DNA from: CAYWTX01 sp964461295
Lineage (GTDB): Bacteria; Planctomycetota; Phycisphaerae; SM23-33
Direction of reading: 5' to 3'
Assembly: GCA_964461295.1 (NCBI GenBank)
Contig: CAYWTX010000038.1
Span: 1 to 16,035 of the forward strand
DNA: 16,035 nt
The notes under the pieces: model-generated
The model's database searches: none
What the model was told of the DNA's origin: nothing
The model's input: the letters and a program-made list of their open reading frames with translations, nothing else
Shown: one piece after another, positions 1-6,182 of the stretch
Layout: each line of letters begins with the position of its first letter
How positions within the stretch are numbered: position 1 is the stretch's first letter
Program-made: the position numbers and the translations under genes

Positions 1-2579
1 AGCGCCGGCGCGCCAACCGCGACCTCGTCGCCGCCCGCGGACACGGCCTCGATCACGCCGCGAAGCTGCTCCGGCGCGAACGGCTTGGACACGTACCGGT
101 CCATCCCCGCCTCCAGGCATCGCTGGATGTCGCGGTCCATGGCATGCGCCGTCATGGCCACGATGGGAACATGGCGCCCGGTGTCCTTCTCGCGGCGGCG
201 AATCTCCCGCGTCGCTTCCAGGCCGTTCATCCCCGGCATCTGGAGGTCCATGAGGACCACGTCGAAGTCCTGCCCGGCGAAGGCGGCAAGGGCGTCTTCA
301 CCCGTCTGGGCCTCGTGCACGGCGTGCCCCCACTGCCTCAGGAGGATCGACGCCGCCTGCCGGTTGACGGGGTTGTCCTCCACAAGCAGCACCCTTCGGC
401 GTCGAGACGGCTCGGAGCGGCCCCCGGCAACCAGCGGGCATACCCCCTGGGTGGTCGCGTGCAGAACCGCCAGCCGAAGGACGAGGTGCAGTTGGGCGTC
501 GTCGATCGGAAGCCCCGCATAGGCGTCGATCCGGCCTGGAGGGCGCCCCGTCACCTCTCCGTGCAGCCCGGCGCGATAGACCGCCGCCGTCGCCGCGTGC
601 CCGTGTCCGCCGCACGCCGACGCATCCTGGGCAAACGCGAAGGCGTCCGCCTCTTGCCCGCAGTCGATCAAGACCAGCGCGTACGGCGCGCGGCCGGCCG
701 CTTGCTGAAGAGCGGCCATCGCGCCCGGTGGGTCGTGGGCCATGTCCGCCTGGGCGCCCCAGGACGCCAGCAGGTCGTGGAAGCGTTGGAGATCGGCCGG
801 CGCGTCCGAAACGATCAGTGCGCGGAGACCGGCCAGGGCGGGCAGATCGCCAGGCGCCGCGGCGTCCTCGCCGGCAAGGGCGAGACGGACGGTGAACGTG
901 AAGGCGGTTCCCTCGCCAGGCGCGCTGCGGAGCGAGATATGGCCGCCCATCAACTCCACCAGTTGCCGGGCGATGGCCAGGCCCAGGCCGGTGCTGTCGG
1001 GGCGATATTCGCTGTTGTCGGCGCACTGATAGTAGGGCGAGAACAGGCGCTTCTGGTGTTCCGGCGACATGCCCGGGCCGCTGTCAGCGACCTCCAGACG
1101 GAGCACGGCGTGGGAGGCGCTGCCCCCCTCTGGCGAGGCCTTCACGCCGACGCCCCCAACCGTGGTGAACTTCAGCGCGTTGCCGACCAGATTGAGCAGG
1201 ATCTGCCGCAGCCGTCCCGGGTCGCCCCAAACGACCGACGGGACCCCCGGTTCGAAGTTCCACCGCACGTACAGGCCCTTGGAACTCGCCAGCGACGCCA
1301 GCGACGCCAAGGCGCCGACAACGCACTCCTGGACGTTGAACGGCGAGCAGCGAAGATCCAGGCGCCGGGCTTCGATCCTCGATATGTCCAGCACGTCGTT
1401 GATCACCGACAGCAGCGACCGCGCGCACTGGCGAACCACCCCCATGTACTGTCGGCGATCCCCCTCGTCGGCCGAGGAGATCGCCAGCTCCGTCATGCTG
1501 ATCACGCCGTTCATCGGCGTGCGAATCTCGTGGCTCATCCGCGCCAGGAAATCCCCCTTCGCCCTGCTGGCTTCCTCGGCGGCTCGCCGCCGCTGTTCGG
1601 CAAGTTGGCTGTGCGCCCGCTCGCTGCGGTAGGCGGCATACCCGGTCGCGAAATACAGCAGCGTCAGAGCCACGATCAGGGCGTAGGTCACCCTTTGGTG
1701 CGAAACGATCGGGATCGACACGTCCGCCCTCGGCGCGGTCGCCAGCAGCCCCAGCCGCCTTCCCTCCAGGTCGATCGGGGCATAGGCGCCCAGTTCATCA
1801 ACCTGCCCGTCCTGGCTGGCGACCTCGACCAGCCCCGATCTCCCTGGGGCGGCGCATTGCTCCGTTACGTAAGCCAGCAGCGGGGCCCCGCGCCCCTGCT
1901 CCCTGCGCCCGAGCAAGCCGCGAGAAGCACGAACCACGCGCCGGTCCTGCGCCCGGGTGTTGGTGTAGACGACCTGATTGGCATCCGACAGCATCCAGAA
2001 CGCGCTGCCGTAGGCGCTGGATATCCGCGAGTGCGAGGCGATCGCCAGCCTGCGCAAGTTGACCGTGGCGCGAAGAACCGCCGCCTGACGCCCGTCCCTT
2101 TCGACCGGCACGCTCACCACGATCAGCCCGTGCGGCGGCGACGCCTCGGGAGAGGGCGGGCCTCTCCTGTCCGGCGCCGAACGCCACAGCACGCCGCCCG
2201 CCGTGTCCACGACGACCAGGTCGTCCAGTATGGCCTTCTCCTGCTGAATGTAGGCGGACAGCGCCTCGTGCATCGCCGGCGCAAGGCGGCAGACATCGGG
2301 ATGGCTGGCCAGTGAAACAAGCCCGCGCCGCACGTTCGCGATGGATTCCTCCACCGAATCCGCCAGACTCCGTACGGCCCCCAACTGCTGCTTCTGAAAA
2401 CCCCGCACCATGCCGTCCTCAAACCTGCCGTTGTGGAACTGTAGCAGGGCGGCGAAAGCCAGCGCGGCCGACATCGTGAGAATGAGCGGCCGGGCCAGAC
2501 GAGCGGCTCTGCGCCACCTGCTGCCCATCGCCGCGGGATCCCCGTCGCCGCTGCGCGTAGTGATGGAGTCCGCACCCAT
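1..2579 (-). CDS. Hybrid sensor histidine kinase / response regulator (3' end beyond the window)
   Basis: A membrane-bound sensor kinase that would autophosphorylate on His and pass phosphate to its own receiver. 859 codons are visible and no stop is reached before the left edge. Order: TM1 about residues 31-47; an extracytoplasmic sensor region of about 250 residues (possibly Cache-like); TM2 about 297-316; a short coiled linker; HisKA with the H-box FLARMSHEIRTPMNG (H350); HATPase_c with N-box N467, DSGPGM and GLGLAIA; a degenerate receiver about 587-715; and a canonical receiver with LLVEDN (D735), LMDLQMPG (D778, phospho-acceptor) and YVSKPF (K832). The ATG at 2579 has GGGGAGG about 6 nt upstream, and the frame is closed by a stop about 25 codons further up. 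An Hpt domain could follow beyond the edge. Ligand and output are unknown: no DNA-binding domain or partner regulator is visible. A long open frame on the opposite strand is a shadow of this gene. Confidence 0.93.
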   Translation of the reverse strand, partial: MGADSITTRSGDGDPAAMGSRWRRAARLARPLILTMSAALAFAALLQFHNGRFEDGMVRGFQKQQLGAVRSLADSVEESIANVRRGLVSLASHPDVCRLAPAMHEALSAYIQQEKAILDDLVVVDTAGGVLWRSAPDRRGPPSPEASPPHGLIVVSVPVERDGRQAAVLRATVNLRRLAIASHSRISSAYGSAFWMLSDANQVVYTNTRAQDRRVVRASRGLLGRREQGRGAPLLAYVTEQCAAPGRSGLVEVASQDGQVDELGAYAPIDLEGRRLGLLATAPRADVSIPIVSHQRVTYALIVALTLLYFATGYAAYRSERAHSQLAEQRRRAAEEASRAKGDFLARMSHEIRTPMNGVISMTELAISSADEGDRRQYMGVVRQCARSLLSVINDVLDISRIEARRLDLRCSPFNVQECVVGALASLASLASSKGLYVRWNFEPGVPSVVWGDPGRLRQILLNLVGNALKFTTVGGVGVKASPEGGSASHAVLRLEVADSGPGMSPEHQKRLFSPYYQCADNSEYRPDSTGLGLAIARQLVELMGGHISLRSAPGEGTAFTFTVRLALAGEDAAAPGDLPALAGLRALIVSDAPADLQRFHDLLASWGAQADMAHDPPGAMAALQQAAGRAPYALVLIDCGQEADAFAFAQDASACGGHGHAATAAVYRAGLHGEVTGRPPGRIDAYAGLPIDDAQLHLVLRLAVLHATTQGVCPLVAGGRSEPSRRRRVLLVEDNPVNRQAASILLRQWGHAVHEAQTGEDALAAFAGQDFDVVLMDLQMPGMNGLEATREIRRREKDTGRHVPIVAMTAHAMDRDIQRCLEAGMDRYVSKPFAPEQLRGVIEAVSAGGDEVAVGAPA

Positions 2580-2624
2580 GCCCTGCCTCCCCGGCGGCAC
2601 GCCCGTCCTCGACTCCGGGGTGCT

Positions 2625-2652
2625 GCCGACAGATGCAGCATCGGTTGTCGGC
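2625..2652. repeat. Inverted repeat upstream of the histidine kinase gene
   Basis: GCCGACA (2625-2631) and TGTCGGC (2646-2652) are perfect 7-nt arms. The 14-nt interior holds a second small dyad, GATGC/GCATC. It lies 46 nt upstream of the kinase start in the 244-bp gap between the kinase and the small membrane protein gene. No U-run follows on either strand, so a terminator is unlikely. An operator or leader hairpin is possible. I found no convincing -35/-10 pair for the kinase in this gap. Confidence 0.4.
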
Positions 2653-2822
2653 TACGCCAAGATAAGCAATTTCCGCACTTCTGGTGATTTGACGAACTTT
2701 ACGAGATAGCGTCGCCGGTGCCATGGGAGCCTGCCCCAGGTTGCCCGATCCCATCACTGAAGCCAGGGCGTCCGGGCTGAAGGTGACAGTGGCTGCCTGC
2801 TGAAAGTCCTCGCGGAGGCGAA

Positions 2823-3173
2823 TCAGAGGCGATCGCGCTCGCGGCGACGGCGGCGGGCGGCTCTGCTGGTGAGGATACGGATGGTGATGTACGCCACGGC
2901 GATGATCCCCGCGAGCCAGAGCAACTCGTGGTTCACCCCCGACAGCCAGGGCGCCGGGGGATCTTCGTCGTGCCGGCCGACCGTGACGACGAACGGGCCT
3001 GTGGTGACGAGGCCGAAACGAGTTGCCGGCTGCGTGCCTGGCGCGGTGGTGGGGGCGGCGGGGGCGGGAGAGTTCGCTTCCGCCGGCGCCGAATCGCTCT
3101 GCGCCAGCGAGAACCCGTGCAGGATGGCCAGCAGCGCCAAACCAAGAGCTTGGGTGGAAAAAGTCTTGCGCAT
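2823..3173 (-). CDS. Small exported single-pass membrane protein, unknown function
   Basis: 116 residues, family not recognised. Residues 1-25 form a signal peptide (basic MRK start, hydrophobic core, probable cleavage after SLA before QS). Then comes an Ala/Pro/Thr-rich linker (about 27-50), a short conserved-looking segment, one TM helix at about 84-102, and a strongly basic tail (RAARRRRRERDRL). This predicts a short periplasmic part anchored at the C-terminus with the basic tail in the cytoplasm. AGGAG lies 7 nt before the ATG. It sits 69 bp downstream of the PfpI gene and 243 bp upstream of the kinase gene on the same strand, so it may be co-transcribed with PfpI. A role as a partner of the sensor kinase is only a guess from position. 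Confidence 0.75.
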   Translation of the reverse strand: MRKTFSTQALGLALLAILHGFSLAQSDSAPAEANSPAPAAPTTAPGTQPATRFGLVTTGPFVVTVGRHDEDPPAPWLSGVNHELLWLAGIIAVAYITIRILTSRAARRRRRERDRL

Positions 3174-3242
3174 CGGAGTTCTCCTGATGTTGACGCTTCG
3201 CTCAGAGCTTGTGAAAGAAGTGCGGAAGCAGCTTTCTCCCTC

Positions 3243-3809
3243 TTAGCCCCGGAGATGGGGCGTCGAGGATTTGGCCGGGGGCGTAGGGAAAACTGGTATC
3301 GTCTGGATGATCGCCCTACAGAACGCCGGGAGGTCGTCGGGCTTGCGGGCGGTGATGAGGCGGCCGTCCACCACGCATTCCTCGTCCACCCAGTGCGCCC
3401 CGGCGTTGATCATGTCGTGCTTGATCGCCACGAAGCTCGTCGCACGCTTGCCCCGCAGCGCGTCGGTGCAGCAGAGCATCCACCCGCCGTGGCAGATCGC
3501 GGCCAGCACGATGCCTTCGCGCACGCAGTCCTGGATGAAGCGGATCATGCCCTCGTCACGCCGCATGAAGTCGGGCGCCCAGCCGCCGGGCACGATCACG
3601 GCCGCGAACTGGGAACCCTTCACGTCGCGAGCGGCCGCGTCGGACAGGCACGGATAGCCCAGCTTGGACTTGTACGTCTCGCCCGCCTTGGAGGCGACCA
3701 GCACGACGGCGGCCCCTTCCTCCTTGAGGCGGTAGTAGGGGTACCAGACTTCGAGTTCCTGGTACTGCTCGTCGAGCATGATCGCGATTCTCTTGCCTGC
3801 AAGGCTCAT
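3243..3809 (-). CDS. DJ-1/PfpI family protein (ThiJ/YhbO-like)
   Basis: 188 residues, the usual length for a single-domain DJ-1/PfpI protein of the glutamine-amidotransferase-like fold. The nucleophile elbow is AAICHGGW with C106 followed by H107. The family acidic residue is probably E18 in DEQYQELE. IVPGGWAPDFMRRD and the late DDLPAFCRAII region also fit the family. Members have been reported as proteases, glyoxalase/deglycase-type enzymes or stress proteins, and the sequence does not decide among these. The ATG at 3809 is chosen because AAGGAG stands 6 nt upstream and the protein then begins directly at the first beta strand (MSLAGKRIAIML). An in-frame ATG at 3872 would add 21 residues unlike the family. 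A promoter lies in the divergent gap shared with the tRNA gene. Confidence 0.92.
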   Translation of the reverse strand: MSLAGKRIAIMLDEQYQELEVWYPYYRLKEEGAAVVLVASKAGETYKSKLGYPCLSDAAARDVKGSQFAAVIVPGGWAPDFMRRDEGMIRFIQDCVREGIVLAAICHGGWMLCCTDALRGKRATSFVAIKHDMINAGAHWVDEECVVDGRLITARKPDDLPAFCRAIIQTIPVFPTPPAKSSTPHLRG

Positions 3810-3829
3810 CGGGAGCTCCTTCGCGAGGC

Positions 3830-3858
3830 ATTGTAGGGCCGGAGCGGGCAATCCGCAA
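3830..3858 (-). promoter_or_regulatory. Predicted sigma70 promoter of the DJ-1/PfpI gene
   Basis: Reading the minus strand, TTGCGG (3858-3853), a 17-nt spacer and TACAAT (3835-3830) precede the SD and ATG at 3809. The -10 box matches consensus at five of six positions and the -35 at three. The predicted leader is about 14 nt. It is back to back with the tRNA promoter and overlaps a heptamer repeat array. Confidence 0.55.
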
Positions 3859-3878
3859 TTTGCACTTGGCATTCGCGC
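3848..3878 (+). repeat. Degenerate heptamer repeat array in the PfpI/tRNA promoter region
   Basis: Consecutive 7-nt blocks read ATCCGCA (3851), ATTTGCA (3858), CTTGGCA (3865) and TTCGCGC (3872). The 13-mer GGCAATCCGCAAT starting at 3847 recurs exactly at 12339-12351 upstream of the conserved part of folB. The array contains the -35 boxes of both divergent promoters. Confidence 0.5.
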
Positions 3879-3894
3879 CGGCCCGCGGTAGACT
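3866..3894 (+). promoter_or_regulatory. Predicted sigma70 promoter of tRNA-Ala
   Basis: TTGGCA (3866-3871, five of six consensus), a 17-nt spacer, and TAGACT (3889-3894, four of six) lie 12 nt upstream of the mature tRNA 5' end. This gives a start near 3901 and a very short 5' leader for RNase P. Confidence 0.6.
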
Positions 3895-3906
3895 GCGTGC
3901 GTTGTC

Positions 3907-3979
3907 GGGGCCGTAGCTCAGTTGGGAGAGCGGCTGGTTCGCAATCAGCAGGTCGTGGGTTCAAGTCCCTCCGGCTCCA
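3907..3979 (+). tRNA. tRNA-Ala (anticodon CGC)
   Basis: A full cloverleaf can be drawn. The acceptor stem is GGGGCCG/CGGCTCC with the G3:U70 pair that marks alanine tRNAs, and the discriminator is A73. The D stem is GCTC/GAGC and the anticodon stem GCTGG/TCAGC. The loop TTCGCAA has anticodon CGC at 3940-3942, reading GCG. The T arm GTGGG-TTCAAGT-CCCTC has one U50:U64 mismatch. The 3' CCA is not encoded (AG follows), so it must be added after transcription. The opposite strand carries the familiar spurious tRNA-antisense peptide (RRDLNPRPADCE), which is not a gene. Confidence 0.95.
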
Positions 3980-3988
3980 GTCCTCGTT

Positions 3989-4016
3989 CGCCGCCCGCAT
4001 TGGGCGGCGTTTCTTT
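3989..4016 (+). terminator. Intrinsic terminator of the tRNA-Ala gene
   Basis: CGCCGCCC (3989-3996), a 5-nt loop, GGGCGGCG (4002-4009), then TTTCTTT (4010-4016). This is a perfect 8-bp GC stem with a U-rich tail starting 9 nt after the tRNA. Confidence 0.9.
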
Positions 4017-4165
4017 GCGCAACAGGCAATGCTCCGGATGACGACGTCTTGCCCCGGATGGAGACGAGATGCACCCATCGTCTGGCCGCGGCCACAGGCC
4101 CCGCCGCGGGTCCCGTTGGGCCTGGGCAGAGCACGGAGGCTGGCGAGCAGGATCGCGTCAACGTC

Positions 4166-4193
4166 GCCGGCGCCCGGGTCGCCCGGGACCGGC
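4166..4193. repeat. GC-rich hairpin in the gene-free stretch
   Basis: GCCGG (4166-4170) and CCCGGG (4173-4178) can pair with CCCGGG (4182-4187) and CCGGC (4189-4193) around a 3-nt TCG loop. No U-tract follows. It lies just upstream of the 19-bp tandem repeat. Confidence 0.4.
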
Positions 4194-4225
4194 GGCGGCA
4201 CATCGCGGCCGCGTGCGGCCGGCGC

Positions 4226-4290
4226 GTGCCGTTGCGGCCGGGATGTGCCGTTGCGGCCGGGGAGTGCCGTTGCGGCCGGGGAGTGCCGTT
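4226..4290. repeat. 19-bp tandem repeat, about 3.4 copies
   Basis: Unit GTGCCGTTGCGGCCGGGGA. Copies lie at 4226-4244 (last bases GGGAT), 4245-4263 and 4264-4282 (both exact), and 4283-4290 (partial). A GCGGCCGG core also occurs just upstream. As 19 is not a multiple of 3, the array cycles through frames and is not a simple coding repeat. Confidence 0.85.
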
Positions 4291-4837
4291 TGGGGGCGGG
4301 CCGCGACTTCGGCGACGCCCGCCGACCCCAGGCCGCGCCCCGCCTTCCGCTCCCCCGGCCGAACCGGTCTAGAACCGCTGCCAAGGGGGCGCAGCCGCAC
4401 GATCTCCTCCGATGGCGACCCCAGCACCCCCGCCGCGCTCGATGCGATCCTGGCCGGCAGATCGCGGCCAGCGGCAGGATCCGAGGATTCCCATCTTGTG
4501 CGTCGTGAACGTCTTCCTGGCCTTCTATCATCGCGACCTCAAGCCTGCGGCACGCCCAGCCGCCAGCATGCTGCACGTGGCCCGTCAAATCGCCGCCGAA
4601 CTGTACGCCCGGATTCCCAAGGGCGCACCGGCGGCACCTACCTGACGGGATGGCCGTGGTCCGTTCCCGCACCCCCCCGCCGTTCTCTCGGCAACCCGCC
4701 TGCGACGACCGCTCCCTGTCCGCAGGGACGTTTGAACGGCCGTGCGAATCTGCCTGCCCAGCAAGAGTCGCGCAACTCCCGCCTCACTCGGACGCTCCGA
4801 GCACTATCGCCGAATCGCCGTGCCGGCCGCGGCTGGA

Positions 4838-4866
4838 TTGCTAATCGCTCGCGTGGGCGATAGCAT
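4838..4866 (+). promoter_or_regulatory. Predicted promoter of the hpt operon
   Basis: TTGCTA (4838-4843), 17 nt, TAGCAT (4861-4866). Each box matches consensus at four of six positions. The likely start (about 4873) is only a few nt before the ATG at 4877, and no SD is present, so the hpt message would be nearly leaderless. Confidence 0.4.
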
Positions 4867-4876
4867 CCCTACCCGC

Positions 4877-5578
4877 ATGGACGAGGTTGCGTCTCAAGGC
4901 CGGGCGGGGGATGCCGCCGCCGTCGGGCGGGTGGTCATCCCGCGCCGGCAGATCAAGCGGCGGCTGGACGAACTGGCCGCCGAGGTCGCCGCCGCCTACC
5001 CGCGTGGCGAACTGACTATGCTGGTGGTGCTGACGGGGGGGATGGTGTTCGCCGCGGAGCTGATGCGGCGGCTGGCGATGCGGGTGCATCTGGCGGCGGC
5101 CTGTGTCCGCTCGTATCCTGACGGGGCGACCGAATCGTGCGGACCGGAGCTGCGGGTGCCTCCGGTGGGCGAATTCGCGGGGCGGGACGTGCTGATCGTG
5201 GACGACATCCTTGATACCGGCGCAACGCTGAAGGCGGTCGAGGCGGCCGTACGCTGCTGCGGCCCGGCGAGCGTGCGCGCGTGCGTGCTGTTCCGCAAGG
5301 AACGGCCGGACCTGCCGCGCCGGCGGGAGGCGGACTTTGCCGGCCTGGGCGTGCCGAACGTGTTCGTGGTGGGCTATGGGCTCGACCACGAAGACAGATA
5401 CAGGAACCTGCCCGATCTGCACGAAATGGGGAGGAGAGAGAAGAAACGGCCGGCGACGACGAGGAAGACGGGAGACGGGCGATCACGATCGCGAATCACG
5501 ATCGCGAAGGGGAACGGGAAAGAGACGACAACGAGCAGGAGGGGCAAACAGCCGAGAACGATGGGGGAGAACCCATGA
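4877..5578 (+). CDS. hpt: Hypoxanthine phosphoribosyltransferase with basic C-terminal tail
   Basis: A purine salvage enzyme that joins hypoxanthine (and often guanine) to PRPP to make IMP or GMP. With the ATG at 4877 it has 233 residues. Family landmarks: LTGGMVFAAEL (PPi loop region, Thr where many homologues have Lys), the PRPP motif VLIVDDILDTGATL (about 105-118, DD at 109-110), FRKERPDLPRR (purine-binding Lys about 141), and FVVGYGLDHEDRYRNLPDL, normally near the C-terminus. About 48 further residues, basic and low in complexity (RREKKRPATTRKTG...), extend past that point, against a usual length near 180. The start is uncertain: an open frame continues upstream to 4742, but the conserved part begins near residue 19 and no SD is visible. 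The stop overlaps the next ATG (ATGA), implying translational coupling. Confidence 0.9.
   Translation: MDEVASQGRAGDAAAVGRVVIPRRQIKRRLDELAAEVAAAYPRGELTMLVVLTGGMVFAAELMRRLAMRVHLAAACVRSYPDGATESCGPELRVPPVGEFAGRDVLIVDDILDTGATLKAVEAAVRCCGPASVRACVLFRKERPDLPRRREADFAGLGVPNVFVVGYGLDHEDRYRNLPDLHEMGRREKKRPATTRKTGDGRSRSRITIAKGNGKETTTSRRGKQPRTMGENP
5482..5507. repeat. Two tandem 13-bp repeats within the hpt tail
   Basis: ATCACGATCGCGA occurs at 5482-5494 and again at 5495-5507. They sit in a purine-rich tract (about 5424-5574) that encodes the non-conserved tail of Hpt. Confidence 0.85.
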
Positions 5579-6108
5579 GTCCCTCGGCCGAACAAGCCGG
5601 TGATCCGATGGCCGTGAGCCTGGTGCCCGAGCGGGTGCTGGAGGACGGGGAGATCGTGATCCTGGCGGTCAAGCCGAGCGGGTGGTTGCTGTTGCTGGCG
5701 TCGGTGCCGGTGTGGTCGGTGGCGGCGGCGATTGCGGTGCTGGCGTGGCTGCTTCGCGCGCGGCTGCGGGGGGGGCTGGACGCCTCGACGATCGTGGCGC
5801 TGTGCGTGGTGGCTGGGGCTGTGCGGCTGGTGGTGGCGGTGCTGCAGTGGTACGCCCGGCTGTACGTTCTGACTGACCGGCGGGTCTTGCGTCTTCGCGG
5901 CGTGCTGCGGGAGGAACTGTGGCAGTGCCCGCTGAAGAAGGTGCTGCGGGTGCATCTGGTGGCGGCGGCCGGCGAGCGGCTGACGGGGACGGGCAGCCTG
6001 GTGTTCGAGACGGAGGGGCGATGCGCTGCGGACTCGGCTTGGGCGTGCCTGTCGCGGGCGGCGGAGGTTAGACGGATGGTGGAGGAGGCCCGCGGCGCGG
6101 CGAGGTGA
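5575..6108 (+). CDS. Two-TM membrane protein with bacterial PH domain (bPH/DUF304-like)
   Basis: 177 residues. An N-terminal segment (VPERVLEDGEIVILAVKPS) precedes two membrane helices at about 37-60 and 72-92, then a bPH-type module at about 94-150 (LYVLTDRRVLRLRGVLREEL, the Y-x-(L/V)-T-x-x-R-(I/V) pattern of this family, then CPLKKV and GTGSLVFET). The arrangement resembles YdbS/YdbT-type proteins, whose roles are poorly known. The ATG at 5575 overlaps the hpt stop by ATGA and has GGGGGAG at good spacing inside the hpt end, so it is co-translated with hpt. The stop is followed closely by the WD40 gene, giving a three-gene unit. The domain call is firm. The function is not known. Confidence 0.85.
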   Translation: MSPSAEQAGDPMAVSLVPERVLEDGEIVILAVKPSGWLLLLASVPVWSVAAAIAVLAWLLRARLRGGLDASTIVALCVVAGAVRLVVAVLQWYARLYVLTDRRVLRLRGVLREELWQCPLKKVLRVHLVAAAGERLTGTGSLVFETEGRCAADSAWACLSRAAEVRRMVEEARGAAR

Positions 6109-6182
6109 AGGAATCGCGGTCCGCGGATTCTCGTCCCGGGGGGCTGGCGTGCCATCGGGGGCGCCGCTGGCTGGTGAAGCAG

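Larger units (their letters stand above)
4017..4876. other. 860-bp stretch with no convincing gene
   Basis: Several frames stay open here because of GC content, but none shows a ribosome binding site, a recognisable motif or protein-like composition throughout. The least bad candidate is a 77-codon plus-strand frame (4412-4645), whose second half (FLAFYHRDLKPAAR..., HVARQIAAELYARIPKG) looks protein-like. It has no SD and could be a gene remnant. The stretch contains a strong hairpin (4166-4193) and a 19-bp tandem repeat (4226-4290), and ends with the presumed hpt promoter. I found no RNase P, SRP or tmRNA signature. Confidence 0.5.

Noticed and set aside
144..2315. Very long plus-strand open frame (723 codons)
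   Set aside because: It is antisense to the histidine kinase, whose minus-strand frame shows all kinase and receiver motifs. The plus-strand translation is Arg/Pro/His-rich with no motif.
2671..3225. 12-nt word TTCCGCACTTCT and its reverse complement about 550 bp apart
   Set aside because: Inverted matches of this length are expected several times by chance in a 16-kb window, and neither copy sits in a clear regulatory position.
3806..4672. Minus-strand open frame containing RRDLNPRPADCE
   Set aside because: This peptide is the well-known artefact of translating a tRNA gene backwards. The rest of the frame has no protein features.
4069..4863. Plus-strand open frame of 264 codons in the gene-free stretch
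   Set aside because: No SD, it runs through the out-of-phase 19-bp repeat, and its composition is dominated by R, G, P and A. Only a short patch looks protein-like.
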